From: Cronobacter malonaticus LMG 23826
GTDB taxonomy: Bacteria; Pseudomonadota; Gammaproteobacteria; Enterobacterales; Enterobacteriaceae
Direction of reading: 5' to 3'
Assembly: GCF_001277215.2 (NCBI RefSeq)
Contig: NZ_CP013940.1
Coordinates: forward strand, 1,240,001 to 1,304,000
DNA: 64,000 bases
Made by a program: the position numbers and the translations under genes. The notes under the pieces are model-generated. The model did no database searches and was not told the origin of the DNA. It saw only the letters and a list, made by a program, of their open reading frames with translations. This document shows positions 27,845 to 37,711 of the stretch, piece by piece (positions within the stretch are counted from its first letter, which is position 1; every line of letters starts with the position of its first letter).

Positions 27845-29311
27845 TCAGCGACGCGCGAGCCGGGCGACCGCCTCTTTCGCGCCCAGACGGCACAGCGACT
27901 GCCAGGCGGCGTTCAGCGTATGGATAAACAGCGGATGCTGCGGCAGATCTTCGCCGAAAACCTCTTTCAGCGCCAGAAGAGCGCCGACGCGCTCTTCTTC
28001 GCTGCTCGAGCGCACCAGCGCCGCGATTTTTTCAGCAAGCGGATCGCGCACGTCGATGGGCGCTCCGCTGTCATCCACACCGCTGACGTAGCGCATCCAG
28101 CCCGCTACGCCGAGCGCCAGCAGCGACCACTCGCCTCCGTGCTGCAAATGCCAGCGCACCGAATCCAGCATACGCTGGGGCAGTTTCTGGCTGCCGTCCA
28201 TAGCAATTTGCCAGGTGCGGTGCTTCAGCGCCGGGTTGGCGAAACGCGTAACCAGGCTGTCGGCATAGCCGGTGAGATCGACGCCGGTAATGCGCAGCGT
28301 CGGCGCCTGCTCGCGCAGCATCAGCTGGCGCGCCGCGTCGCGAAAGTGTGTGTCGTTCATGCAATCGCTGATGTGCGCATAGCCCGCCAGATAGCCGAGA
28401 TAGGCGAGAAAAGAGTGGCTGCCGTTCAGCATTCTTAACTTCATCTGCTCCCAGGGCAGCACGTCGCCCACCATCTGCACGCCCGCGTCCTCCCAGGCCG
28501 GGCGGCCCGCGACGAAATTATCTTCAATCACCCACTGAATGAATGGCTCACAGCTGATGGCACACGGATCGGCAACGCCTATGGCGTCGGCGATTTCCTC
28601 CAGCGATTCCGGCGTCGCGGCGGGCACGATACGGTCCACCATCGTACCGGGAAACGTCACGTGGTCGGCTATCCACTGCGCAAGAGCGGGGTCGCGCTGA
28701 TGCGCCATGCCGAGCACCGCTTCGCGCACCACATGGCCATTATCAGGAATATTATCGCAGGAGAGCACGGTAAACGGCGCGTGCCCGCGTTCGCGGCGGC
28801 GATGCAGCGCCTCAACCAGCAGCCCCGGCGCGGACTGCGGCTGATGTGGGGTTTCCAGATCGTGCGCGATACGGCTGTTTTGCGTATCAAGCTGGCCGGT
28901 CGCGGGATCGATGCAGTAGCCTTTTTCGGTAATGGTTAATGAGACGATAGCGACCTGCGGCTCGCAGAATTTCTCGATAATCGCGTCCATCCCGTCGAGC
29001 TTCGCGTTGAGGCATTCATTGACAGCGCCAATAATAATGGCCTGATTACCGTCAGCGCCTTTTTCCAGCACGGTATAGAGATGATCCTGAGCGCGCAGCG
29101 CGCTCATCAGCTCATCGCCGCTGAAAAGGCTTATCTCGCAGATGCCCCAGTCGCCGCCGTTCAGGTTAAGCACCCGATCAGTCAGCAGCGCCTGATGTGC
29201 GCGGTGAAACGCGCCGAAACCGAAATGCACGATGCGGGTTTGCAGGGCACGGCGGTCATAAGTGGGGCGTTGAACCGAAGCAGGCAGCGTGGCGGAAGCG
29301 ATATTATTCAT
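27845..29311 (-). CDS. yeiQ: YeiQ: mannitol-dehydrogenase-family oxidoreductase (fructuronate reductase-like)
   Basis: NAD-dependent polyol/hexuronate dehydrogenase of 488 residues, the same length and close in sequence to E. coli YeiQ and related to UxuB (D-fructuronate to D-mannonate). The N-terminal Rossmann domain has VHFGFGAFHRAHQA. The C-terminal domain has the long-chain mannitol dehydrogenase signature with the catalytic Lys in MKLRMLNGSHS. It is divergent from uxuA, unlike in E. coli, and the shared control region has UxuR/ExuR-like boxes. That supports a fructuronate reductase role. An alternative substrate such as a rare alditol is possible. Confidence 0.9.
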   Translation of the reverse strand: MNNIASATLPASVQRPTYDRRALQTRIVHFGFGAFHRAHQALLTDRVLNLNGGDWGICEISLFSGDELMSALRAQDHLYTVLEKGADGNQAIIIGAVNECLNAKLDGMDAIIEKFCEPQVAIVSLTITEKGYCIDPATGQLDTQNSRIAHDLETPHQPQSAPGLLVEALHRRRERGHAPFTVLSCDNIPDNGHVVREAVLGMAHQRDPALAQWIADHVTFPGTMVDRIVPAATPESLEEIADAIGVADPCAISCEPFIQWVIEDNFVAGRPAWEDAGVQMVGDVLPWEQMKLRMLNGSHSFLAYLGYLAGYAHISDCMNDTHFRDAARQLMLREQAPTLRITGVDLTGYADSLVTRFANPALKHRTWQIAMDGSQKLPQRMLDSVRWHLQHGGEWSLLALGVAGWMRYVSGVDDSGAPIDVRDPLAEKIAALVRSSSEEERVGALLALKEVFGEDLPQHPLFIHTLNAAWQSLCRLGAKEAVARLARR

Positions 29312-29375
29312 TTCTCACATATCCTGATAACCATTATTTAACAAAACCAGTGTAAAGTTATATGACAGCAAATTG

Positions 29376-29387
29376 AATTGGTGTGCC
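29376..29387 (-). promoter_or_regulatory. UxuR/ExuR-like operator on the yeiQ side
   Basis: AATTGGTGTGCC resembles one and a half halves of the hexuronate regulator consensus (AATTGGTATACCAATT). It sits 64 bp upstream of the yeiQ start. The right half is degenerate. Confidence 0.45.
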
Positions 29388-29403
29388 GTAAATATCCGGG
29401 GTT

Positions 29404-29419
29404 TGTGAGCTGGATCAAT
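29404..29419 (+). promoter_or_regulatory. CRP-like site between yeiQ and uxuA
   Basis: TGTGA-N6-TCAAT: one perfect half-site and three of five matches in the other. Its position in the middle of the divergent region fits catabolite activation of hexuronate genes. Confidence 0.4.
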
Positions 29420-29486
29420 AGCAGGCAGCATGTGGTTTGACGGCCTCAGGTAAACATGTATGGTAGTCATCATAGAGGTTAGCGAT

Positions 29487-29501
29487 ATTGGTATAACAAC
29501 T
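29487..29501 (+). promoter_or_regulatory. UxuR/ExuR-like operator on the uxuA side
   Basis: ATTGGTATAACAACT matches ATTGGTATACCAAT at 12 of 14 positions. It lies directly upstream of the uxuA ribosome site, a repressing position. Confidence 0.6.
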
Positions 29502-29517
29502 TTTTAAGGAGAGGGCG

Positions 29518-30708
29518 ATGGAACAAACCTGGCGTTGGTATGGGCCGAACGATCCGGTTTCGCTGGATGACATCAGGCAGGCCGGAGCGACCGGCATCGT
29601 CACTGCGCTGCACCATATTCCTAACGGCGAGGTCTGGCCGGTGGAGGAGATCAAAAAACGTCAGGCGGAGCTGGCGCAAAAAGGCCTGACCTGGTCGGTG
29701 GTCGAAAGTATTCCGGTGCATGAAGATATTAAAACTCATACCGGCCAGTACGATCGCTATATCGCAAGCTACCAGCAGAGCATCCGCAATCTGGCGGTCT
29801 GCGGTATCGACACCGTCTGCTATAACTTCATGCCCATTCTTGACTGGACGCGTACCGATCTGGAATACACGCTGCCGGACGGCTCAAAAGCGCTGCGTTT
29901 CGATCACATCGCCTTCGCGGCCTTTGAACTGCATATCTTAAAGCGCGACGGCGCGCGTCATGATTACACCGACGATGAACAACGCCAGGCGCAGGATTAT
30001 TTTAGCGCCATGAGCGAGGCGCAGATTGAGACGCTGACGCGCAATATCATCGCCGGTCTGCCGGGCGCAGAAGAGGGCTATACGCTGGATCAGTTCCGCG
30101 CCCGCCTGAGCGAATATGACCATATCGATAAAGCCGCGCTGCGCGACAACATGGCGTATTTCCTGAAAGCGATTGTCCCGGTGGCCGAAGAAGCGGGCGT
30201 GCGCCTGGCGGTTCACCCGGACGACCCGCCGCGCCCGATCCTCGGCCTGCCGCGCATTGTCTCCACCATTGAAGATATGCAGTGGCTGAAAGAAACCGTT
30301 GACAGCATCTATAACGGTTTCACCATGTGTACCGGCTCTTACGGCGTGCGTGCGGATAACGATCTGGTGCGGATGGTAGAAACGTTCGCCGATCGCATTC
30401 ATTTCACGCATCTGCGCTCCACCTGTCGCGAGGCGAACCCGAAAACCTTCCACGAAGCCGCGCATCTGTATGGCGACGTCGATATGGTCGCGGTGGTGAA
30501 AGCGATCCTGACCGAAGAGCAGCGCCGTAAAAAAGCAGGCGATCTGCGCCCGATCCCGTTCCGCCCGGATCATGGCCACCAGATGCTTGACGATCTGCGT
30601 AAGAAAACCAACCCCGGCTATTCGGCAATTGGCCGTCTGAAAGGGCTTGCGGAAGTGCGCGGCGTGGAGCTGGCGCTGAAAAAAGTGCTGTTCCCGGATT
30701 TGCTGTAA
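29518..30708 (+). CDS. uxuA: UxuA: mannonate dehydratase
   Basis: A 396-residue enzyme (E. coli UxuA 394) that dehydrates D-mannonate to 2-keto-3-deoxygluconate. It has a TIM-barrel fold of the xylose-isomerase-like type. Metal-site motifs include AVHPDDPP, the MCTGSYG stretch, IHFTHLRS and RPDHGHQM. The ATG follows AAGGAGAGGGCG. It stands between yeiQ and yeiP, where E. coli has no such gene. With the divergent yeiQ reductase it would complete fructuronate to KDG. Hexuronate repressor-like boxes lie upstream and a terminator follows. Confidence 0.96.
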   Translation: MEQTWRWYGPNDPVSLDDIRQAGATGIVTALHHIPNGEVWPVEEIKKRQAELAQKGLTWSVVESIPVHEDIKTHTGQYDRYIASYQQSIRNLAVCGIDTVCYNFMPILDWTRTDLEYTLPDGSKALRFDHIAFAAFELHILKRDGARHDYTDDEQRQAQDYFSAMSEAQIETLTRNIIAGLPGAEEGYTLDQFRARLSEYDHIDKAALRDNMAYFLKAIVPVAEEAGVRLAVHPDDPPRPILGLPRIVSTIEDMQWLKETVDSIYNGFTMCTGSYGVRADNDLVRMVETFADRIHFTHLRSTCREANPKTFHEAAHLYGDVDMVAVVKAILTEEQRRKKAGDLRPIPFRPDHGHQMLDDLRKKTNPGYSAIGRLKGLAEVRGVELALKKVLFPDLL

Positions 30709-30723
30709 CCGTCAGCACCCTAT

Positions 30724-30755
30724 AAAAAAAGCCCCGCACTGGCGGGGCTTTTTCT
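30724..30755. terminator. Bidirectional terminator between uxuA and yeiP
   Basis: A 7-bp G+C stem GCCCCGC/GCGGGGC with a 4-base loop, flanked by an A run and a T run. It serves both converging genes. Confidence 0.9.
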
Positions 30756-30771
30756 TTTTACCGAACGGGGA

Positions 30772-31344
30772 TTACTCAGCGCGGCCCATATAGCGGCGCT
30801 CGGCGATATGCACGCGGATTTTCTCACCGGCGCTCAGGTATTCCGGCACCTGAATTACCACGCCCGTGGAGAGCGTGGCAGGCTTGGAGCGGGCGCTGGC
30901 AGAGGCACCTTTGATGCCCGGCGCGGTTTCGACGATTTCCAGATCTACCGTCTGCGGCAGTTCGAGCGCCAGCAGCTGGCCGTCCCAGGTCAGCACCTGC
31001 ATATCTGGCATACCGCCTTCCGGCATAAACAGCAGCTCTTCTTCAATCTGGTCTTTGGTAAAGGTATATGGCGTATAGTCTTCTTTATCCATAAAGACGT
31101 ACTCGTTGCCGTCGACATAAGAGAAATCGACAAAGCGACGGGTCAGCGTGATGGTGTCCAGGATATCGTCGCCTTTGAAACGCTCTTCCACTTTTTGCCC
31201 GGTGCGGACATCGGAAAAACGCATTTTGTACAGCGTAGCCGCGCCGCGCGCGCTCGGCGACTGAATATCGATATCTTTCACAATCAGCAGTTTACCGTTG
31301 TAATTCAGCACCATACCTTTTTTAATTTCATTCGCTCTTGGCAT
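30772..31344 (-). CDS. yeiP: EfpL (YeiP): elongation factor P-like protein
   Basis: A 190-residue EF-P paralogue, identical in length to E. coli YeiP. It has KOW, central OB and C-terminal OB domains. The tip of the domain I loop reads [12 protein letters not shown] with Arg33, where EF-P has a modified Lys; this fits the arginine-tipped EfpL subfamily that relieves ribosome stalling on proline and other motifs. It is monocistronic, facing uxuA. Confidence 0.95.
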   Translation of the reverse strand: MPRANEIKKGMVLNYNGKLLIVKDIDIQSPSARGAATLYKMRFSDVRTGQKVEERFKGDDILDTITLTRRFVDFSYVDGNEYVFMDKEDYTPYTFTKDQIEEELLFMPEGGMPDMQVLTWDGQLLALELPQTVDLEIVETAPGIKGASASARSKPATLSTGVVIQVPEYLSAGEKIRVHIAERRYMGRAE

Positions 31345-31534
31345 CGACGTGTCCTGTTAAGCTGGAATATGCAAAATATCGCGACAAGTTACTCGCCAGG
31401 CACGCACCAGGCAAGCGGAATTACGCACATTGCGAGACGTACCGAAAAAGTCGCGCGCGGTGTCTTTTCGCCATCAGTGCTGTACCTGGCGAGGCAAAAC
31501 GCTACAATGCCCGGCTTTCATGCGAGGAGCCGCC

Positions 31535-31978
31535 ATGCCGATTTCCATCCGTCACGTCCTGCCTGAAGAAACGGCTACCGTTTATCGTCTGATCCCGGAG
31601 TTCGCCGGACTGCATGATGCGCAGGCTATCCGCCAGCGTATTGGCGAGCGCGTCGCCTGCGCGCTGGTGGCGTATGACGGTGCAGAGCCGGTGGGCTTTA
31701 AGCTCGGCTATGAATCGGCGCCAGGCGAGTTTTACAGCTGGCTCAACGGCGTCGTGCCTGCATACCGACGCGACGGCGTGGCGCAGCAACTGCTGGAAAC
31801 GCAGGAGTGCTGGGCCAGGGAAAACGGCTACCAGCGCCTTTACGTGAAAACGCGTAATCAGTTTCGCGCCATGCTGATGCTGCTTGTCCGCAACGGTTAC
31901 CAGGTCATCAGGCTGGAAAAGAAGGGCGAGGCGGCAGACTACCGGCTGCTGCTTGAAAAATCACTGACCGACGCCTGA
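31535..31978 (+). CDS. GNAT-family N-acetyltransferase
   Basis: A 147-residue acetyltransferase. The acetyl-CoA-binding motif A is visible as [21 protein letters not shown] (R-x-x-G-x-A type), preceded by a strand with NGVVPAYR. The ATG at 31535 has GAGGAG six bases upstream; in-frame sequence further left lacks family resemblance. It sits just upstream of yeiW on the same strand (19 bp apart), probably cotranscribed. The substrate is unknown. Confidence 0.85.
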   Translation: MPISIRHVLPEETATVYRLIPEFAGLHDAQAIRQRIGERVACALVAYDGAEPVGFKLGYESAPGEFYSWLNGVVPAYRRDGVAQQLLETQECWARENGYQRLYVKTRNQFRAMLMLLVRNGYQVIRLEKKGEAADYRLLLEKSLTDA

Positions 31979-31997
31979 GCGTCGTCACGGAGAATGT

Positions 31998-32252
31998 ATG
32001 GAATGTCGCCCCGACTGCGGTGCCTGCTGCACCGCACCGTCGATCTCAAGCCCCATCCCGGGCATGCCCGACGGCAAACCGGCCAATACGCCCTGCGTCC
32101 AGCTTGACGAACGCCTGCGCTGTAAGCTCTTTGGCTCGCCGCTGCGCCCGAACGTTTGCGGCGGCCTGCAGCCTTCGAAAGAGATGTGCGGCGAAAGCCG
32201 CCACGACGCGATGACCTTTTTGATTCACCTTGAGGCGCTGACCGCGCCTTAA
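31998..32252 (+). CDS. yeiW: YeiW: YkgJ-type cysteine-cluster protein (UPF0153)
   Basis: An 84-residue protein with eight cysteines (C3, C7, C10, C11, C33, C42, C54, C64), the pattern of the zinc/iron-chelating CxxCxxCC family. It is the same length as E. coli YeiW and lies beside setB as there. Its stop overlaps the converging setB stop by four bases. Metal-binding is likely; the function is unknown. Confidence 0.93.
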   Translation: MECRPDCGACCTAPSISSPIPGMPDGKPANTPCVQLDERLRCKLFGSPLRPNVCGGLQPSKEMCGESRHDAMTFLIHLEALTAP

Positions 32253-33430
32253 ACGTCCTTAATGCGCCACAAACACCAGACCGCGCCTGCGGTCATCGCC
32301 AGCGCCACGTAAAACACCGCGTGGTAGTTGAGTAGCTCCGCAATCACGCCCGCAAGCGACCCGGCGATGATCCAGCCCACGCGCGTGGTGTTGGTATACA
32401 GCGTGGTCGCCGCACCCGCCTGGCCTGGCATCAGATCCTGGAAATAGAGCATGCCGATACCGGCCAGAATGCCGATATAAATGGCGTTCAGCAGCTGTAA
32501 AGCCAGCAGCAGCGCCGGGCTGTGCAGCGTCAGCATGCCGAGATAAAACAGCACGCCTGCCGCCACCGCGACCCGCATCAGAAAGCGTTTGCCAAATTTA
32601 CGGGCGTAGAAGCCTGCAATCAGCATCACCGGGATCTCAAGCCCGGCGGCCGCGCCCATCATCACACCCGCCAGTTTTTCCGGCAGGCGCAGCTCGTTAA
32701 TCAGATACAGCGGCATATTAATAATGTAGAGGCTGTTGGTGCCCCACATTAGCGTACACACCGAAAAGAGTAACAGCGCGTCGCGCCGGTTGCGGCGCGG
32801 GGCTTCCAGCGGAGCGGCGGTGGCGAGCGGCTCTTTGCGCATGGAGGGCAAAAAGCACCAGACCATCAGCGCGCACAGCACAAACGCCGCAGCCGCGCTG
32901 ATATACATCACCTGAAAGCCGAACCCCATCGCCAGCGCGTACGCCAGCGGCGGGCCCACCACCCAGGCGAGCGATACCTGCGCGCGCAGCACCGAGCTGA
33001 ACATTACCGCCTCGCGCCCGGTGCGATCGGCATGCTCGCGCGCCAGCGCGAACATCTGCGGGTTGGCGGTCGAGCCAAAACTGCTCAGGAAAACGCCGAC
33101 AAACAGCAAAATGAAATAGTTGCGATTCCAGGCAAATAACAGGCACGCCAGCGCACCCAGCAGGCAGCAGGCGAAAATCAGGGATTTACGGTCGCCCTTG
33201 CGATCCGAACGCCCGGCCAGAAACTGGCTGACGAGAATGCCGATGATCGCGCTGCCGGTAAAAAAGAAGCCGACCATCGCCGGACGTGCGTGTACCTCTT
33301 CCGTCAGAAACAGGCTGAGCGTCGGGGTTTGCAGCGCGCCCGCGATACCGGTGAGAAAAGCAACGATCAGAAACGAGGCTGACGTGAAATCGAGCGGTCG
33401 CCGCGGCGCCGCGAGGGAGTCGTTTTGCAT
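32249..33430 (-). CDS. setB: SetB: sugar efflux transporter
   Basis: MFS sugar exporter of the SET family, 393 residues like E. coli SetB, with 12 helices. SetB exports lactose, glucose and related sugars and is linked to chromosome segregation phenotypes. Family segments include [19 protein letters not shown] and the loop [11 protein letters not shown]. The start MQNDSL at 33430 is chosen over a longer frame reaching 33523, which is not conserved. It is divergent from fruB. Confidence 0.94.
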   Translation of the reverse strand: MQNDSLAAPRRPLDFTSASFLIVAFLTGIAGALQTPTLSLFLTEEVHARPAMVGFFFTGSAIIGILVSQFLAGRSDRKGDRKSLIFACCLLGALACLLFAWNRNYFILLFVGVFLSSFGSTANPQMFALAREHADRTGREAVMFSSVLRAQVSLAWVVGPPLAYALAMGFGFQVMYISAAAAFVLCALMVWCFLPSMRKEPLATAAPLEAPRRNRRDALLLFSVCTLMWGTNSLYIINMPLYLINELRLPEKLAGVMMGAAAGLEIPVMLIAGFYARKFGKRFLMRVAVAAGVLFYLGMLTLHSPALLLALQLLNAIYIGILAGIGMLYFQDLMPGQAGAATTLYTNTTRVGWIIAGSLAGVIAELLNYHAVFYVALAMTAGAVWCLWRIKDV

Positions 33431-33700
33431 AAGCAGAGCAGTGTCGGTAAAGAAGGGGCGGAGTTTACGCCTCTTGTCATTATTTGAACAGCAACCCGGT
33501 GCGGCGACGCCACAAAAAATCAAAATAGCATTTCAGAATGTCTCTGCCGCTTTGCTGAAGCGAGCTGAAGGCCAGTTGAAATTTGCTGAATCTGCTCCCC
33601 GCTGCGTTTCACTAAGGGGTGAAATGTGCGGGATCTCTAATATTCAACACGTCAATAACGGCTTTTCTTGCGCGCAGAGCGCGGAGAATGCAGACTTTCT
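33431..33700. other. Intergenic region between setB and fruB (setB-proximal part)
   Basis: About 270 bp without a credible gene. It must contain the setB promoter on the minus strand; the fruB promoter is nearer the Cra sites to the right. Open frames crossing it on the plus strand are unconserved. Confidence 0.4.
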
Positions 33701-33712
33701 TGAAACGTTTCA
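33701..33712 (+). promoter_or_regulatory. Cra (FruR) operator 1 of fruBKA
   Basis: TGAAACGTTTCA is a perfect palindromic Cra site (TGAAWCGWTTCA), 88 bp upstream of fruB. E. coli also has two Cra operators here. Confidence 0.9.
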
Positions 33713-33766
33713 GCGTTGTCGCGTTTTGCTCATTTGGCGTGGCAACGCTCTTTTTCTCACAACGGC

Positions 33767-33778
33767 TGAAACGATTCG
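33767..33778 (+). promoter_or_regulatory. Cra (FruR) operator 2 of fruBKA
   Basis: TGAAACGATTCG matches the Cra consensus except for the last base. It lies 21 bp upstream of the fruB start and would repress initiation in the absence of fructose 1-phosphate. Confidence 0.82.
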
Positions 33779-33799
33779 GGTTCAGCAAGCGAGGAGACT

Positions 33800-34933
33800 A
33801 TGTTCCAGTTATCTGTTCAGGATATCCATCCCGGCGCTCATGCCGGAGATAAAGAAGCTGCGATTCGTCAGGTTGCTGACGCGCTGGTGAAAGCGGGCAA
33901 CGTCAGCGCCGGTTATGTTGACGGCATGCTGGCTCGCGAGCAGCAAACCTCCACCTTCTTAGGCAACGGCATCGCCATTCCCCACGGCACCACCGACACG
34001 CGCGATCAGGTGCTGAAAACCGGCGTGCAGGTGTTTCAGTTCCCGCAGGGCGTCGCCTGGGGCGACGATCAGGTGGCGTACGTTGCCATCGGCATCGCGG
34101 CCAGCTCCGATGAACACTTAGGCCTGCTGCGTCAGCTCACCCATGTGCTGAGCGACGATGCGATTGCTGAACAGCTGAAAACCGCGACCACCGCCGAAGA
34201 GCTGCGTGCGCTGCTGATGGGCGAGAAACAAAGCGCGGGGATGAAGCTGGACAACGACACCCTCACGCTTGATGTTGCGGCCACGAGCCTCGTGACGTTG
34301 CAGGCGCTGAACGCTGGTCGTCTCAGCGAAGCGGGCGCGGTGGATGCGGAGTTCGTGAGCCACGTCATTAACGCTAAACCGCTGAATCTCGGCCAGGGCG
34401 TCTGGCTTGCTGACAGCGTGCAGGGCAATCTCGCCAGCGCAGTCGCGGTGAGCCGTCCGGCGCAGCCGTTCACGCAGGATGGCGAAAACGTCGGTCTGTT
34501 GCTGACGGTTGCGGTTGCTGACGATCAGCCACTGCAGGTGCTGGGCCGCGTCAGCGAATTGCTGATGGCGAACAAAGCTGACCGTCTGCTGAACGCCGAC
34601 GCCGCCACGCTGCTGACGCTGCTGACCAGCGACGACGCGCCGGGCGAAGACGTGCTGAGCGCGGAATTCACCGTTCGTAACGAGCACGGCCTGCACGCGC
34701 GTCCTGGCACCGTGCTGGTGAACACCATCAAACAGTTCAACAGCGATGTGACCGTCACCAACCTCGACGGCACCGGTAAACCGGCGAACGGCCGCAGCCT
34801 GATGAAAGTCGTGGCGCTGGGCGTTAAGAAAGGCCATCGCCTGCGCTTTACCGCGCAGGGCGACGATGCGCAGGCGGCCCTGGACGCCATCGGCGAAGCC
34901 ATCAACGCGGGTCTTGGGGAGGGCGCAGCATGA
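33800..34933 (+). CDS. fruB: FruB: fructose PTS diphosphoryl transfer protein (EIIA-HPr)
   Basis: A 377-residue fusion. An EIIA-Fru domain carries the phosphorylated His at H62 in IPHGTTD. A central M domain (~150-270) follows, then a C-terminal FPr/HPr domain with active H299 in [10 protein letters not shown]. It carries phosphate from EI to FruA. The ATG is preceded by GCGAGGAG. Its stop overlaps fruK by four bases. It is under two Cra operators. Confidence 0.98.
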   Translation: MFQLSVQDIHPGAHAGDKEAAIRQVADALVKAGNVSAGYVDGMLAREQQTSTFLGNGIAIPHGTTDTRDQVLKTGVQVFQFPQGVAWGDDQVAYVAIGIAASSDEHLGLLRQLTHVLSDDAIAEQLKTATTAEELRALLMGEKQSAGMKLDNDTLTLDVAATSLVTLQALNAGRLSEAGAVDAEFVSHVINAKPLNLGQGVWLADSVQGNLASAVAVSRPAQPFTQDGENVGLLLTVAVADDQPLQVLGRVSELLMANKADRLLNADAATLLTLLTSDDAPGEDVLSAEFTVRNEHGLHARPGTVLVNTIKQFNSDVTVTNLDGTGKPANGRSLMKVVALGVKKGHRLRFTAQGDDAQAALDAIGEAINAGLGEGAA

Positions 34934-35868
34934 GCAGACGTGTCGCCACTATTACTCTCAACCCGGCATATGACCTGGTAGGTTACTGCGCAGAGATTGA
35001 GCGCGGCGAAGTTAACCTCGTGCGGACCACTGGCCTGCACGCTGCGGGTAAAGGCATTAACGTCGCCAAAGTGCTCAAAGATTTAGGTATCGACGTCACC
35101 GTGGGCGGTTTTCTCGGTAAAGATAACCAGGACGGCTTTCAGCAGCTGTTCAGCGAACTTGGCATCGCCAACCGTTTCCAGGTGGTGCAGGGCCGTACCC
35201 GCATTAACGTCAAACTGACGGAAAAAGACGGCGAAGTGACCGACCTTAATTTCTCCGGTTTTGAAGTGACGCCTGCCGACTGGGAGCGTTTCGTTAATGA
35301 CTCCTTAACCTGGCTTGGCCAGTTCGACATGGTCTGCGTCAGCGGTAGCCTGCCATCGGGCGTTTCCCCGGAAGCGTTCACCGACTGGATGACCCGTCTG
35401 CGCAGCCAGTGTCCGTGCATTATTTTCGACAGCAGCCGTGAGGCGCTGGTCGCGGGGCTGAAAGCCGCACCGTGGCTGGTGAAGCCGAACCGCCGCGAGC
35501 TGGAGATCTGGGCCGGCCGCAAACTGCCGGAACTGAAAGATGTTATCGAGGCGGCTCACGCGCTTCGCGAACAGGGTATCGCCCATGTGGTGATCTCTCT
35601 GGGCGCGGAAGGGGCGCTGTGGGTAAACGCGTCGGGTGAATGGATCGCCAAACCACCGTCCTGTGACGTCGTCAGTACGGTCGGGGCAGGGGATTCCATG
35701 GTCGGCGGCCTCATTTATGGCTTGCTGATGCGTGAATCCAGTGAACATACCCTACGTCTTGCAACGGCGGTGGCGGCGCTGGCAGTCAGCCAGAGCAACG
35801 TCGGCATCACCGACAGGACACAGTTGGCCGCAATGATGGCGCGTGTCGACTTAAAACCCTTCCACTAA
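34930..35868 (+). CDS. fruK: FruK: 1-phosphofructokinase
   Basis: A 312-residue PfkB-family kinase (same length as E. coli) converting fructose 1-phosphate to fructose 1,6-bisphosphate. Family motifs are [14 protein letters not shown] near residue 37 and the catalytic [13 protein letters not shown] near 248 (catalytic Asp in GAGDS). Its ATGA overlap with fruB indicates translational coupling. It removes the Cra inducer and so closes the regulatory loop. Confidence 0.98.
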   Translation: MSRRVATITLNPAYDLVGYCAEIERGEVNLVRTTGLHAAGKGINVAKVLKDLGIDVTVGGFLGKDNQDGFQQLFSELGIANRFQVVQGRTRINVKLTEKDGEVTDLNFSGFEVTPADWERFVNDSLTWLGQFDMVCVSGSLPSGVSPEAFTDWMTRLRSQCPCIIFDSSREALVAGLKAAPWLVKPNRRELEIWAGRKLPELKDVIEAAHALREQGIAHVVISLGAEGALWVNASGEWIAKPPSCDVVSTVGAGDSMVGGLIYGLLMRESSEHTLRLATAVAALAVSQSNVGITDRTQLAAMMARVDLKPFH

Positions 35869-35884
35869 CAGCAGGAGAGGCATA

Positions 35885-37582
35885 ATGAAAACGCTGCTGA
35901 TTATCGAGCCCGGGTGTGGACAGGCCCGCGCTTATATGGCGAAAACGCTGCTTGGTGCCGCTGCGCAAAAAGCACAGCTGGAATTAACCGATAACCCGAA
36001 CGATGCGGAACTGGCGATTGTTATCGGCAGTGCCGTACCGGCAGACGCATCCCTGAACGGCAAAAAAGTTTACCTCGGCGATATTAATCGCGCCGTGGCG
36101 CACCCGGAGCTGTTTTTAAGCGAAGCGAAATCGAATGCAAAGGCGTATACCGCGCCTGCCGCCGCCGCACCTGCGGCAACTGCAAACGCCAGTGGTCCGA
36201 AACGCATCGTGGCGGTCACGGCCTGCCCGACCGGCGTGGCGCACACCTTTATGGCGGCGGAAGCGATTGAAACCGAAGCCAAAAAACGCGGCTGGTGGGT
36301 GAAAGTGGAAACGCGCGGCTCTGTCGGCGCGGGTAATGCGATTACGCCGGAAGAAGTGGCGCAGGCGGATCTGGTCATTGTGGCGGCGGATATTGAAGTG
36401 GATCTGGCGAAATTCGCCGGGAAGCCGATGTATCGCACCTCGACCGGCCTCGCGCTGAAGAAAACCGCGCAGGAGTTCGACAAAGCGGTGGCGGAAGCCA
36501 AACCGTATCAGCCCGCAGGCGCTGGCACTGTGGCGACCGATAAGAAAGAACAGGGCGGTGCAGGTCCGTACCGTCATCTGTTGACCGGCGTCTCCTATAT
36601 GCTGCCGATGGTGGTGGCAGGGGGTCTGCTGATTGCGCTCTCGTTTGTGTTCGGTATTGAAGCCTTTAAACAGGAAGGGACGCTGGCGGCAGCGCTGATG
36701 AAAATCGGCGGCGGCTCCGCGTTCGCCCTGATGGTGCCGGTACTGGCCGGTTATATCGCGTTCTCCATCGCCGACCGTCCGGGCCTCACGCCGGGTCTTA
36801 TCGGCGGTATGCTGGCGGTCAGCACCGGCTCCGGCTTTATCGGCGGCATCATCGCCGGTTTCCTGGCCGGTTACGTGGCGAAAGCCATCAGCGGTAAAGT
36901 GAAGCTGCCGCAGAGCATGGAAGCGCTGAAGCCAATCCTTATCATTCCGCTGTTCTCCAGCCTGATTGTCGGTCTGGCGATGATTTACGTAATCGGTACG
37001 CCGGTTGCCAAAATCCTGGCGGGCCTGACCGCATGGCTGCAGGGCATGGGTACGGCGAACGCCGTCCTGCTGGGCGCTATCCTCGGTGCCATGATGTGTA
37101 CCGATATGGGCGGCCCGGTGAACAAAGCGGCGTATGCGTTTGGCGTGGGGCTGCTGAGTTCTCAGGTCTATGCGCCGATGGCGGCAATTATGGCGGCCGG
37201 TATGGTTCCGCCGCTGGCGATGGGTATCGCTACCCTGGTGGCGCGTCGTAAATTCGACAAAGGCCAGCAGGAAGGCGGTAAAGCGGCGCTGGTGCTGGGC
37301 CTGTGCTTTATCTCCGAAGGCGCAATCCCGTTCGCGGCGCGTGACCCGATGCGTGTGATCCCCTGCTGTATCGTGGGCGGCGCGCTGACCGGCGCTATCT
37401 CCATGGCGATTGGCGCGAAACTGATGGCACCGCACGGCGGGCTGTTCGTCCTGCTGATCCCTGGCGCTATCAGCCCGGTGCTGGGCTACCTGCTCGCCAT
37501 CGTGGCCGGTTCGCTGCTGGCGGGTCTGGTGTATGCCTTCCTGAAGCGTCCGGAAAGCGAACTGGCGGCGAAAGCGGCCTGA
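35885..37582 (+). CDS. fruA: FruA: fructose-specific PTS EIIB'BC permease
   Basis: A 565-residue (E. coli 563) inner-membrane transporter. A degenerate EIIB' domain (~1-85) is followed by an Ala/Pro-rich linker (~88-103). The active EIIB has phosphorylated C114 in TACPTGVAHTFMAAE. The EIIC domain (~225-560) has about ten helices. It imports fructose as fructose 1-phosphate. It is the last gene of fruBKA, followed by a strong terminator. A long antisense open frame over it is a codon-bias artefact. Confidence 0.98.
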   Translation: MKTLLIIEPGCGQARAYMAKTLLGAAAQKAQLELTDNPNDAELAIVIGSAVPADASLNGKKVYLGDINRAVAHPELFLSEAKSNAKAYTAPAAAAPAATANASGPKRIVAVTACPTGVAHTFMAAEAIETEAKKRGWWVKVETRGSVGAGNAITPEEVAQADLVIVAADIEVDLAKFAGKPMYRTSTGLALKKTAQEFDKAVAEAKPYQPAGAGTVATDKKEQGGAGPYRHLLTGVSYMLPMVVAGGLLIALSFVFGIEAFKQEGTLAAALMKIGGGSAFALMVPVLAGYIAFSIADRPGLTPGLIGGMLAVSTGSGFIGGIIAGFLAGYVAKAISGKVKLPQSMEALKPILIIPLFSSLIVGLAMIYVIGTPVAKILAGLTAWLQGMGTANAVLLGAILGAMMCTDMGGPVNKAAYAFGVGLLSSQVYAPMAAIMAAGMVPPLAMGIATLVARRKFDKGQQEGGKAALVLGLCFISEGAIPFAARDPMRVIPCCIVGGALTGAISMAIGAKLMAPHGGLFVLLIPGAISPVLGYLLAIVAGSLLAGLVYAFLKRPESELAAKAA

Positions 37583-37590
37583 TGCTGATA

Positions 37591-37618
37591 ACTCCCTGCC
37601 CCGGCAGGGAGTTTTTTT
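37591..37618 (+). terminator. Terminator of fruBKA
   Basis: A 10-bp stem ACTCCCTGCC/GGCAGGGAGT with a 2-base loop and a run of seven T. Confidence 0.92.
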
Positions 37619-37711
37619 ATCCTTTCTGTTACTCCCCGTTACACGCCTTTTTTGCCCTCTGCGCCATTTGCGTCAACACTTAAGTCTTTGTATCGCTTAA
37701 AGGAGGACGCT

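Noticed and set aside
33120..33890. 256-codon plus-strand frame spanning setB and the fruB promoter
   Set aside because: It covers the setB antisense strand and the Cra operators; not conserved.
36116..37435. 439-codon open frame antisense to fruA
   Set aside because: It is the GC-driven mirror of a highly conserved coding frame; the translation is rich in Arg, His and Gln with no family resemblance.
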